A stretch of 64,000 bases of DNA from contig RSEE01000080.1 in NCBI GenBank assembly GCA_003971905.1, positions 248,001-312,000 on the forward strand. Direction: 5' to 3'. The notes beneath the pieces were generated by a model, which worked only from the letters and a program-made list of their open reading frames with translations, had not been told where the DNA came from and made no database searches. A program made the translations under genes and the position numbers. Of this stretch, positions 1 through 10,361 are shown in pieces (position 1 is the stretch's first letter; each line of letters begins with the position of its first letter). This DNA comes from Moniliella sp. 'wahieum'. Its lineage: Eukaryota; Basidiomycota; Moniliellomycetes; Moniliellales; Moniliellaceae.

Positions 1-511
1 CACCAACACATTTTCACCAATCGTTTGCCGGAACACTTCGACTTTGAGTACGTCGGCAATGATCTCCTCCGTTTCCCGGTCCAGGTCGGGGTGCACCACC
101 GCCACATAGTCTGAACCATCATTCTCCAAAGTCAGTCCCGTACCCAGGGAAGAAAGAGAGTAAAGGCGACGTACCGTTGCATGCAATCACATTGCCCAGC
201 GCGGATAACCGTTCCTCGACCCGCTGGATGGCGACCGAGTCTGGGAGGGAGTTGCGCAGGGTGTTGCTGCAGTTCCTGGTCGGTGGTCGTGCTGGGCACA
301 AGGAGACCGTGGCGGTTGCCAACTGTCAAGCGGCCGACCAGGCGCGTGCTTGCAATGGAGCAGTGGATCACCGGCACCACATCGCCCAGTTCCGCCTCAA
401 ACGTGCTGTAAAAGTTGGTGAGCCGCCCTGGGCCACCAGACAGTAGGAGTTGGTGAGGCGCGCAAACACACCAATCTCGGACGAGTTCTCAAAGCGTGTG
501 CGGACGGCCAT
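1..511 (-). CDS. TIF6: Eukaryotic translation initiation factor 6 (partial, 5' part)
   Basis: eIF6/Tif6 binds the 60S ribosomal subunit, blocks premature joining to 40S and acts in nucleolar 60S maturation. The start at 511 gives [19 protein letters not shown], matching the family N-terminus. The family segments [37 protein letters not shown] and [10 protein letters not shown] follow. A 64-nt GT-AG intron lies at 111-174; joining it restores the family's C-N-D-Y-V stretch. Two single-base frame breaks are visible, near 420 (after V-A-Q-G-G) and near 268 (after D-Q-E-L-Q). Only about the first half of the protein is present because the gene leaves the window at base 1. It is transcribed divergently from TIM9. 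Identification is secure from motif order. Confidence 0.93.
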
Positions 512-876
512 GGTGTAGATCCCAAGAGGTCGGCAGTGGTGGTGGGCAGAGACGGTTGGGCGAAAGCGGACGCCTTCGGGCCTGTCACGGGAGGGCGGGG
601 GTGGGGGACGCCGAAAGAAATGAGAAAAAATGAGGCAGATCGTTCCGCCGCGTCGGGCGGTTCCGCTCGCAGCTGCCGGCACGAGACCTGTGAAGCTTTG
701 AAGCGGGGCCATTCGCCCGCCATTCATTCTCCTGGGCACCTTCCCGTTGGAACCGCACCACTACCATCCCGCCCTGAGCCACTCGAGTCCCTGCGGTGCC
801 CACATGGATCGTGCGTTTGTGCCGCTGCATATATGCCAATACACACCGTGCCGCTGAACCCTGATTTTCCCCTCAG
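512..876. promoter_or_regulatory. Divergent eIF6 / TIM9 intergenic region
   Basis: A 365-bp stretch between the two start regions. No TATA box is obvious. A short ATG exon at 804-818 (M-D-R-A-F), spliced from a GT at 819 to the AG at 875-876, could supply the TIM9 N-terminus, but this is only a guess. Otherwise nothing was recognised. Confidence 0.4.
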
Positions 877-1265
877 TCTCCACCTCTCTCCGCCGAGCAG
901 GCGTCGATGACGCGCATCATTGAGCAGAAGCAGATGAAGGACTTTATGAACCTCTACACCGGCCTGGTCGAACGCTGCTTTGCGTCGTGCTGCAACGACT
1001 TTACCAGCAAGGCCCTCAGTTCTAAGGAGGACACGTGCGTTGAGCACTGCACCACCAAGTTCCTCAAACATTCGGAGCGGGTCGGGGCACGCTTCGCGGA
1101 AGAAAACGGTACGTTTGATTGCCACCCTAGTCTGTGGGGGTTGCCATCCACGGGAAGGGGTCGCGCATGTGAATCTTCAGTGACTAGTGACTAGGGACAC
1201 GAGACTGACTTCCGCCCCTCTCTTTGCTTACTCCAGCCAAACTCATGTCCCAGCAACAACGTTAA
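877..1265 (+). CDS. TIM9: Mitochondrial intermembrane-space chaperone Tim9
   Basis: Small TIM chaperone of the Tim9-Tim10 hexamer, which escorts hydrophobic precursors across the intermembrane space to TIM22/TIM23. The protein shows [14 protein letters not shown], then twin CX3C motifs (C-F-A-S-C and C-V-E-H-C) that form the two disulphides, then [17 protein letters not shown], all characteristic of Tim9 and not Tim10. An intron at 1109-1236 joins A-E-E-N to A-K-L-M-S-Q-Q-Q-R and a TAA at 1263. The ATG at 907 gives a usable start. However, the codons upstream (L-S-A-E-Q-A-S from 877, behind an AG at 875-876) match the usual Tim9 N-terminus, so a small first exon further upstream is likely. 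Confidence 0.93.
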
Positions 1266-1788
1266 CAACCGCCTGCATAATCAACGGAGAGGGAAATGAT
1301 CGATGGATGTGACCTCACATCTTTTTGTATATAGATGCAGGGCTTGAGCAGAGTCTCACCTCTGTTGACCAGCTCGGTCTGGTGGAATCTGTTGCTCAGC
1401 GTGGATCGGGTCCCAGTTTGGGTCGCGCCGCCAGGTTGGCCGAACCAACTTGTTCTCCTTCATGGGCAAACTCAATTTGTAAAGATGGTTTTGGACTGCA
1501 CATCTTCCAAGCGAAAGGTAAAGCCTAAGGGGGTAAGGAGGTCAATAAAGCCCTGGCTGGAGACCAGAGGAAAGATCACCTTGTCCATCAATAGTGTCCT
1601 ACTACATACCTCAACATGCCAGTCCCATCAAATGAGGGGCTATACAAAAAAGGCGCACTTGAGCCATGAATGCAGCATGCTTCGACAAACATGCTCACCA
1701 GTATACCTATGAGAAAAGGGAGAGGCGAATGCCAGCTACGTCCTCCACCGTGGCACTTGCGACGGATGTGAAACCTTCCCCGCTGCTT
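1266..1788. other. Intergenic, no gene seen
   Basis: About 520 bp after TIM9. Open frames here are short and show no family motif. It probably holds the two converging 3' ends of TIM9 and the small minus-strand gene. Confidence 0.4.
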
Positions 1789-2326
1789 TCAACTGTTCCG
1801 AATCAGCCGTCGCCAGCCAGGAAAGGGGATGCGAGCACCCGCATGACAGCCGCCAATGATCCCATCTTCGCTGTCCAGCACACAGATATCGTAGGGAAAA
1901 ACGGTAGCCCACGTTTCGTTGGCCAATTCTCGTGCTAGCGCACCCACCCAAATCTGTAATCAGCACATGGTGTTACCTTTGGCCTTGCCGTTGCCGTCTG
2001 CAGAACGTTGGCGCATGTGCGTGTGGTGTGATGCGTAGCACAACAGGCTTGACGTCAACAGGCGCAACTGTTCTGGTTGGTTGGCCAAGCCGCTCATTAT
2101 TCAGTACACAGCATCGTCTCAGTGGTTCAGTTGGCCTCAGCGGGAGCGTTTCAGTGGGGTCGTAGTGGTATAGTGTGTTGTCTTGACGTTGGTCCAACAA
2201 GAGCAGGTGCCCGGAAGATTCACTCATTTGAGCGCGTGCAGCTTGACGCGTTTGGCACAGTAGCTCCAGAGATGGGACCGCGGGCGAGGCATCTGGGTTA
2301 TGTTTTGGCCAGCGTTGGATCAGCAT
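1789..2326 (-). CDS. Unidentified small protein, spliced (tentative)
   Basis: Not recognised. The last exon (1789-1953) is convincing: it opens behind ctgattacag and reads I-W-V-G-A-L-A-R-E-L-A-N-E-T-W-A-T-V then P-Y-D-I-C-V-L-D-S-E-D-G-I-I-G-G, ending TGA. Upstream, the frame starting at the ATG at 2326 reads MLIQRWPKHNPDASPAVPS and later LLLLDQRQDNTLYHYDPTE, which also looks like real coding. Just before that ATG the frame would encode a hydrophobic stretch (I-L-A-I-A-C-A-T-S-F-V). The 5' splice site linking the pieces is not resolved; the nearest GT would give a 23-nt intron, which is too short. A frame error is as likely. No function is proposed. Confidence 0.35.
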
Positions 2327-2731
2327 CACGAAGGAGGTGGCGCAGGCGATGGCGAGGATGCGCCAGGTGGGCGCGCGTCGGCGGCGGTCACTCTGGCGCG
2401 CGAGAGGCGGAGTGGAATGGGGCGGGGTATATTGCTGCGCACGCGAGCGGAAGGGGCGGAAGGAGAAGGGACGTGGATGCTCCTGGGCTGCGCGCGGCCC
2501 CACCTGGCTGACGTACGCAGGACACGCGCGCCGTGGTGGGCGTGCCGCGAGGGCGGGGAGGTGCCACGTAGCAGCAGCGCGCGGGCAGCCATCCATCCGC
2601 ATCCAGCCTCCGCCCGGCGCCACCTCGCCGCCCGCACCACCACCACCACCACCACCACCGCCATCCCCCTCCCCCTCCACCGCTCCTTTCCTCCCGCCGG
2701 CCACCGGCCTGGTCCTCGCCCTGCCCCCGCC
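2327..2731. promoter_or_regulatory. SEC7 upstream region with CAC-repeat leader
   Basis: GC-rich region with a possible weak TATA (ggtatattg near 2426) and a (CAC)n run at about 2636-2661 just ahead of the SEC7 start. Open frames on both strands here are proline/arginine-rich GC artefacts. Confidence 0.35.
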
Positions 2732-5700
2732 ATGTCTGTGCCCCCAGACACCTCCCCTCCCCACAGCCCCCTGGCCGACACCCACCCCCGCACGCTGCTC
2801 CACCCGCTGCTCCCGCCCCGGCCACCGCGCCTGACGCCAGCCTTCTCGTTGATATTTTCGGAGACGCTCCCACCACGGCATCTGCACCGTCCCCTGCAGA
2901 CCAGTTTGACAGCGTGTTTGGCCCCGGCATGGCCGCCGACGCTGCGCCCGCCACCCCAGCCAGCCCAGCCACCCATCCCGCCAGCCCCTCGCCCGATCCG
3001 GATCTCGCTCCTGGTGTCCTGGCTACCGAGGCCTCTGTACCTCCCCCTACCGAGTCTTCGGAGCCTACCGCACACCTCGATTCTCTCCCCGTCTCCGGTT
3101 CCGATCCGTCCTTGGCTGATGGACACGTGGCCCAGCCAATCCCTTCTCTGCTCCCCCAGGCAGAGGAGACGGAAAATGGCAACGACACAGAGACCTCCAC
3201 AACCTCTCCCGCCAAGGATGATTCCTTCCGCCATGACGAGTCGCAGGATGGGAACACGACTCCTGAGGCCACGCCTGTTGTCCCTCCTACTGAGGAGGCG
3301 GTTCCCGTGAGCGTGGACGAGGATGAGCATCCTCCTATCGACGAGCAGACCACTGGAAACGACCCGAAATCTGTTTCTGCTGTAGATGAAGCCGAAGCGA
3401 TCACCCAAGAATCTTCTGCGCTTACGGAAGAAGCGCCAGAAGTGCCTCAAACTGAGGTTCCTCAAGCCGAGGACTCGTCTCTCCCCCGGAGATGACCGCC
3501 GCTTCGGCCGGAGAACCTGATTCTCCAGCCGACAAGGCCCTTCCCTCAGAGCCGGCATCCACAAGTTCAGTGAGCCAGGCGAAGCCCAACGGCCAGCCGG
3601 CCGGCAGTCCATCTCGCGACCGGCATACGCGGACCAAATCCGATGCGGGTCGGACTCTAGTCCGAAGCGGCTCCAATGGCTCTGTCACCAGCCTTTCCAG
3701 TGGTCGCAATTCAGCTACCAACATGTCGCGCGGATCGATGGTCTTCATTGTCAATGCACTGGAGACGATTGACAAGAGCAAAGAAGCTCGCAAGAGTGAA
3801 GCTTTGAAGAAGGCTTCCGAGCGGGCCCTTGAGCTAGTGCGCGTTGCCTCATCTTCCACTGCCGCCGCGGCCAGCACGAACAACCTGAGCAGCCTGGGAC
3901 GCTCCGAGAGCGTTCTCGATCCCCGCATCGTTTTGGAGCCATTGCGCTTGGCTTGCGCAACGGGCAACCCAACTTTGGTGCCCATCGCGGTTGACTGCAT
4001 CAGCAAACTGGTCTCCTTCAACTTCTTTGCCGAGGAAGATCCTTTTGAGACGGCGCGTGTCCGTGCACACGAGGGGCGCTCCACTCCTCCACCGACGGCC
4101 TTGGCTGATCTGGTGACTGACACGGTATGCAACGTTTTTACTGAATCAGCCGACGATCGGATCCAGCTACAGATTATCAAAGCGCTTTTATCGATTGTGT
4201 TAAGCAACTCGAGCCATGTCCATCAAGGCAGCTTGATCAAGGCCATCCGTACAGTCTACAACATCTTCCTCTTCTCTCGGAACCCAGCGAACCAGGCGGT
4301 TGCTCAAGCAAGTTTGACTCAGATGGTGCATCACGTCTTTTCCCGCATTCCGAGAGAGGAGGCTGCTGTGTCGGATGCGGACAGCCCTACCCTCGCTTCT
4401 GACGAGCCGCAAGAGGAGGATGGCGAGCAGGTCAATGCCAAGGAAGACGGCGAGGATGGCGCCCCCTCAGAGGAGCCTATGACGCTCAAAGCGCTGGAGC
4501 GCCGCAAGTCCTTCCAAGGTGCTAGCGAGAAGGACACGGCTGCCACTCTTAGTGGCATCAGCGCTCGCGAGTTGTTTGTCAAGGATGCCTTCCTCACCTT
4601 GCGGACGCTGTGCAAGCTCTCAATGAAGCCTCTGACGGCTGACATGGAGCGGGACCCTAAGAGCCAAGGGATGCGATCCAAAATCTTGTCCTTGCACCTG
4701 GTTTATGTCATCATCAAGAACCACCTTGAGGTATTTGCCGACCCCAATGTGGTCATCACCTCCACCTCGACGGGGGAGCATACTTCCTTCATCCATGCCG
4801 TCAAGCAGTACATTTGCCTTTCTCTCAGCCGCAACGCAGTCAGCTCAGTCAACCAGATTTTTGAACTGGCTGTCGAGATCTTCTGGCTTGTCATGGACGG
4901 CCTGCGGGCTTTCCTAAAGGTACGTTGATAGGCTGACCAATGTCTTCGGGGTGGGCAACTGACTGACCTTGTTCTTCTTCTGCAGAAAGAGATTGAGGTC
5001 CTGCTCAACGAGATCTTCCTCCCCATTCTCGAGATGCGCACGGCCACTGCCACGCAGAAATCCATTTTGCTCAGCGTGCTGATTCGTCTGTGTCGCACGC
5101 CGCAAGCGCTGGTGGAGATTTATATCAACTACGACTGCGATCGATCGGCGCTTGAGAACATTTACGAGCGCTTGGTCAACATCATCTCTCGCATCAGCCA
5201 GACCCAGCCGGGCCCCACGCTCAGTGCTCCCGAGCCACTCCCTCTTACCGCGCTGCAGCGAGGAGACGAGCCTGGTTGCTGCTTTGGCACCGCAACACCA
5301 CCGGTCGATGCCCCCAAGATCCGGCCCTGCCCGTGGAGCTGCACCTTAAGCGGCAAAGCCTCGAGTGCCTGGTTGCTGTGCTCCACTCTCTCGTTCAATG
5401 GGCGAGCCGTGGATCGTTGGAGGAAGAACTGGCGTCTCAATCGATCCGTGTCAGCGTTGACTCGCCCGCCCTGACCCCCACCGAGGGTGGGTCAGGCAGC
5501 CCGTCCCAGCACACCGCCAGCGGATCCTTGTCATCGCTGGTGGACAAATCGCCGCAGGACGACCCTTCTCGGTTCGAGTCGGCCAAGGCTCGGAAGAACG
5601 TACTGCTCGAGGGCATCGACTCTTCAACGAAAAGCCGAAACGTGGTGTTGCCTTTTTGGTCGAAAATGGCTTCATTCGCTCCCCGGAGCCCAAAGACATT

Positions 5701-8700
5701 GCCCCCTTCCTTTTGTACGCCGACGGGCTGGCCAAGGCTCAGGTCGGGGAGTACCTTGGTGAGGGGGATGCGCATAACATTGCCACCATGCATGCCTTTG
5801 TCGACCTGATGAACTTCAAGGGCCTGCATTTCTTGGCTGCCTTGCGCCGTTTCTTACAGGCTTTCCGTTTGCCTGGCGAGGCGCAGAAGATTGACCGCTT
5901 TATGCTCAAGTTTGCTGAGCGGTATGTGATGGGGAACCCAGGCGTCTTTGCCACCGCCGACACGGCGTATGTGTTTGCCTACTCGATCATCATGCTCAAC
6001 ACAGACGCCCACAATCCCCAAGTGAAAAACCGCATGTCGCTCCAAGCGTTCATCCGCAACAACCAAGGCATCGATGATGGCAACTCGCTCTCGGAAGATT
6101 ACCAACGCCAAGTGTATGAAAGCATTGTGACCAACGAGATCAAGATGAAGGACGAGATGTCGTTGGCTGTTGTGCCGGCTCCCCCGCCATCACGGGATTT
6201 ATTGCTGGTGTGGGACGGGACGCGAACCGGGCGGCGTACGAGCTCCAGACGGAAGGTATGGCCAACAAGACCGAAGCGCTCTTCCGCACCATGGTCCGTG
6301 CTCGCCGTCGTGCCGGGCCCGAACAACGCGCGGTGGTGGAGCGCTTCTTCTCTGCCTCGCACATGGATCATGTGAAGCCCATGTTCGAGGTTGCTTGGAT
6401 GCCCATCCTGGCCGGCATTTCGGGGCCGATGCAAGAGACGGGCGATCTGGAGATTGTCCAGCTCTGCCTTGATGCGTTTAAAGATGCGATTCACATCTCT
6501 TGCCTCTTTGACCTTGAACTGGAGCGCGACGCGTTTGTCACCACCTTGGCCAAGTTCACCCTGCTCAGCAATTTGGCCGAGATGAAGCCCAAGCACGTGG
6601 AGGCGATCAAGTGCTTGCTCGGTATTGCCCAGCGGAGGGAAATTACCTCAAGGGCTCGTGGCGTGAGCTGCTCATGTGTGTTTCCCAGCTCGAACGGTTC
6701 CAGCTCATTAGCGGGGGTGGACGAACGCCAACTTCCCGAGCTAGGCCGCCGCCGAATTACCACCCCGTCTCGTTCCTCGACTAGCGGCAACTCCCTCACC
6801 CGCACCTTGTTCAGCACAGCCATCGCTGAGCCCAAACCCTCGCGTCTTCCAACGGTGGATGTAGTCCAAGCCGGTGCCAGTGCCGAAGTGACCGTGGCAG
6901 CCGATAAGGTGTTCAGTCAAACGCCGCAGCTGTCGGGTACGGCGATTGTCGACTTTGTCCGAGCGCTTTGTAGCGTGTCGTGGGAAGAGATCCAGTCGAG
7001 TGGAATGACCGACTCGCCCCGTCTGTTTTCGCTGCAAAAGTTGGTCGAATCTCGTACTACAACATGAACCGCATTCGGATGGAGTGGTCCCAGATTTGGT
7101 CCATTCTGGGTGAGCACTTTAACAATGTGTTGGTCACCAACCAGCTCGCCGTTAGCACGTTCGCCGTCGACTCACTCCGTCAGCTGGCCATGAAGTTTTT
7201 GGAAAAGGAGGAATTGCCCGGGTTTGCCTTCCAGAAAGACTTTCTTCGTCCCTTTTCGTACGCGATGCGCCATTCACCCACGTGGAGACGCGGGAAATGG
7301 TGATTGACTGCCTTTGGCAGATGGTCCAAGCTCGCTCTGCTAATTTGCGCTCGGGATGGGCGTCCATTTTCCTCATTCTCTCCGCTGCAGCCCAAGACAC
7401 ATCGGGTACGTGCTGCTGGTCTTGTTTTGCTTTTCTTCGACTGACCCTTCTCGCCTGCCTCAGAAAAAGTCATGTTGCAAGCATTCGAGCTGGCCCAGGG
7501 ACTCTTCGAATCGCACTTTGTCGACATTCTCTTCCACAGCTTTGCTGACTTCACCTCCTGCCTCGCGGCTTTCTCCCAAAGCAGGGCCCAGCGCGTATCT
7601 CTCCAGGCCATTGGTGTGCTGCGCTCGGTCATTCCGGCCATGCAACGTCTTATCAAGTCGGCAGAAGGGGAGGTTGTGGAGCGTTTGACTGGTGAGGACG
7701 CTCAATTGTACTGGTACGCCGTCATGGCTGCGTTCTACGAGATTGTCATGAAGGGTGCCGACCTCGAGGTACGCAGGGTGGCGCTTGACTCGCTGTTTGA
7801 CATCATCTCCAAGCACGCCAAGGGTTTGCTCCCGCGTTCTGGGACAAAATCATCCATGAATTGTGTTTGCCATCTTTGATGTGCACAAGGGACAGAACCT
7901 TCCGGCTCAAGAGGACACGACTGTCTGGCTGAGTACGACGATGATCCAAGCGTTGCGGAATCTGATCGAGCTGTGGAGTTCGTACTTTGATACTCTCCAG
8001 CCCTACTTTGCCGAGCTTTTGGACTTGCTCGAGACGTGCATTTGCCAGGAGAACGACACGATCGCTCGCATTGGCACGAGCAGTTTGCAACAGCTCCTCC
8101 AAGACAATGTCGTTCACTTTACCGATACGCAATGGGAGCAGATCGTCGACACAGTCATGCGCCTGTTTGACGCTACGACAGCCAACCAGCTCTTTGATCC
8201 AATGCTCATCTCCACTCCACCTCTACCCCGCCTGCCGCTACCCCAGCAGAGGAAGAAGAGGAGTCGGGTGCATTCCCGCGTCGCTTGGCTGTTGAGGGAT
8301 CCAATGGACTCAAACGTCCGCTCACCTCCCCGGAACGGCGCAGGGTGTTCAAGCAAATCATCATGCGCTGCGTTCTGCAACTCTTGCTCATCGAGACGGT
8401 CAACGAACTGTTGCAAAACGCTGGATTTTACCAGCGCATCCCCCCCGCCCAATTGCTTCGTCTGCTGCGGGCGCTGCAGGACAGCTACTCGTTTGCCAAG
8501 CGGTTCAATACGGACAAGGACCTGCGAGTGACACTGTGGCGGTTGGGCTTTATGCGCCAACTGCCCAACTTGCTACGGCAAGAGAGCACAGCTGCCTCGA
8601 CGTTGGTCTCGCTCTTGCTGCATATGCTGCGCGACGACCGGCCTGGCCATCTGGCCACGCGGCCGAAGTGCTCGGTCGGTTTTGTTCCGCTCGGGGAAGA

Positions 8701-9743
8701 GATCGCAGGCAACTTCCTCACGCTCGACGTGGAGACCCAATCGCGCAACATCAATGCCTGGATGCCTGTCGTGGCGGAAATTTTCACTGGTGTCGCAGCG
8801 TTGACGGACGAGGAGCAGGCACCAGCGACGCGCGAAGGAATCGATGCCGCGCTCCATACGTTTTCCTTTTTTGCCCCCGCTTTTTCCCTTCGGCAGTGGA
8901 GTTGGTCACCAAGCCCGGCCTCTCGCCCGACGTGCTGGCCAGTCTCCGTGCCTTCTTTTACCAGGCCGGCGTGATCAGCGGCCTGTGCGCCGCCACGCCC
9001 AAGGCCTCCGTCGCGGCCTTGGAAGTTCTTGGACCCCTCTCGCCTGTCCTCGAGATGCGCGAGCCCTCGCCTTCGCCCCGACGCCAACTGTCTGCCGCTG
9101 TCTCCACGACCGAGGACTCGGTGGTGCTGCAAGACCATGACCCGCAGAGGCCAGACGAAGCAGAAGCGGAAACGGATGCGGAAACGGACGCTAAAGCTGG
9201 TAGGACAAGCGGATCAATGTTGGAGGCGAGGTGGCGGAACCGCCTTTGCCAATGGCCGCCACCCAACTCTCCCTACCCGCTGAGCCCAGCACGTTTGGCA
9301 CCCCTGTCTCGGCCGCCGTGCCAGGCCCTGGGTTTGAACAGCTGGCGCAGCCCGAGGCAGACGCTCAGCTGGTAACGATTGCCTCGCCCGAGGTGGAGGC
9401 AGGCTCGCTCCTCTTGCCCGACAGGCAGCCGGCCACGGGGCAGGAGGTGGCGCTGCACCCGGACCCCGTTGCTGCGGAGCACGAGGGTGGTGTGCATGCC
9501 GAGGCTGACCGGGCTGAAGGGCAGGCTGACGAGGACCCCCAACCCCAACCCGATGGCGATGGCGATGACGATAGCGATGGCGATGGCCAGCGCCATGATC
9601 CTGGGCAGACGGCCGAGGAGAGCGCGCAGCTCCCTGCAGCGCCTCCCACCAAGCCCGAGCCCGACGACACCGCCCCACTTCGAGACGCAGTCGGACGCGC
9701 GCGTGTCGGAAGAAAAGAGGAGCTGATCGAGCTCGACCTCTAA
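2732..9743 (+). CDS. SEC7: Sec7/BIG-family Arf guanine-nucleotide exchange factor
   Basis: Large Golgi GEF that activates Arf1 at the trans-Golgi. Domain order is complete. An acidic disordered N-terminus (to about 3700) is followed by DCB ([20 protein letters not shown]), HUS ([12 protein letters not shown] then [14 protein letters not shown]), and the Sec7 domain (about 5620-6150). The Sec7 domain has the catalytic glutamate finger in [13 protein letters not shown] and the second motif [14 protein letters not shown] repeats follow ([60 protein letters not shown]). Introns are at 4920-4985 and 7406-7463. The frame breaks at least eight times (about 2860, 3487, 5270, 5620, 6190, 6640, 7040, 7265, 8200), always with the protein continuing. 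The start ATG 2732 is the best after the CAC leader. The acidic tail to 9743 is assigned by continuity only. Confidence 0.93.
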
Positions 9744-10268
9744 GCGTGGCGAGACAAGTACTACAGCGTACTACTAGGTGCTACTAGGTCCTAGGTCCTA
9801 TTCTACGTCCTACGCCCGCGGGGGCTACTGCTGCCTGCTCTTGCCCATAAAAGTTGCATACCTCGTTGGAAGAATCTATGTGTTGGTCGCACCCAGCCTG
9901 GGCCGGGGGAGTAGGGTGGGTCAGGTCGTATTTCTGCGTAGGTTCATTCTAGGGGAAATCTGAGCGTGGCACAAATACGTCCTCGCTTCGCCCTGTGCGA
10001 TCGATGGTCGATGGTCGATGGTCGATGGCCCAGTACTACGGCACTGTCGGTGTTGCCGCCGGCAAGGATGGGGGTGCGAGGGAGGACGCAGCGTATATAC
10101 TGTTGGGGTGCGTCGGGACTCGGTCATCTGGAGGCCTGCCATGACAGAGTCATGCTAGTCATGGGTATAGAGCAACGGGGGTGAGAATCTGTCTCGTGAG
10201 CAGCCGAAGAAAAACAAAGAACAGACTCCTTCAAGGGGGATCGTAGCATTAGTTAGTGATGCTGTACA
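9744..10268. other. Intergenic with short tandem repeats
   Basis: The SEC7 3' flank contains degenerate ctaggt/ctacgt repeats (about 9765-9815) and four head-to-tail copies of a gatggtc 7-mer (about 10002-10028). No gene was seen. Confidence 0.45.
10004..10028 (+). repeat. Tandem 7-bp repeat (ggtcgat)n
   Basis: Four direct copies of the heptamer read directly in the sequence. A related ggtcgatggtggatgg lies near 20998. Function is unknown; it could be slippage. Confidence 0.7.
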
Positions 10269-10353
10269 GCCTCGCTATTTCAATCGGTAGAATTTGAGAC
10301 TCTTACTGGAGAGGTCCATCTCACGGTTGTGGGTTCGAGTCCCACGTGGGGCG
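10269..10353 (+). tRNA. tRNA-Lys-CTT: tRNA-Lys (CUU), with 12-nt intron
   Basis: The full cloverleaf folds. The acceptor GCCTCGC pairs with GTGGGGC (with G-U wobbles). The anticodon stem is TGAGA/TCTCA, and the loop C-T-CTT-A is interrupted after position 37 by a 12-nt intron (ctggagaggtcc). The T arm is GTGGG-TTCGAGT-CCCAC. The discriminator is G. A T7 run at 10355-10361 is a Pol III terminator. The A/B-box sequences are internal. The mature sequence is identical to the second copy at 38298. Confidence 0.96.
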
Positions 10354-10354
10354 C

Positions 10355-10361
10355 TTTTTTT
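10355..10361 (+). terminator. Pol III terminator of tRNA-Lys
   Basis: Seven T residues one base after the tRNA 3' end. Confidence 0.85.

Noticed and set aside
1954-1976. 23-nt intron joining the two parts of the small minus-strand gene
   Set aside because: Too short for spliceosomal splicing, and the phase does not restore the frame.
2140-2230. tRNA-like gtggtatagtgt box upstream of SEC7
   Set aside because: No B box or acceptor pairing could be found.
2326-3612. Long antisense frames opposite SEC7 and similar long frames opposite other GC-rich exons
   Set aside because: High GC at third positions suppresses stops on the other strand. The sense frame carries real domains; the antisense has none.
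9540-9600. gatggcgatgg repeats as a separate repeat array
   Set aside because: They encode the acidic Asp/Gly tail of the SEC7 reading frame and need no other explanation.
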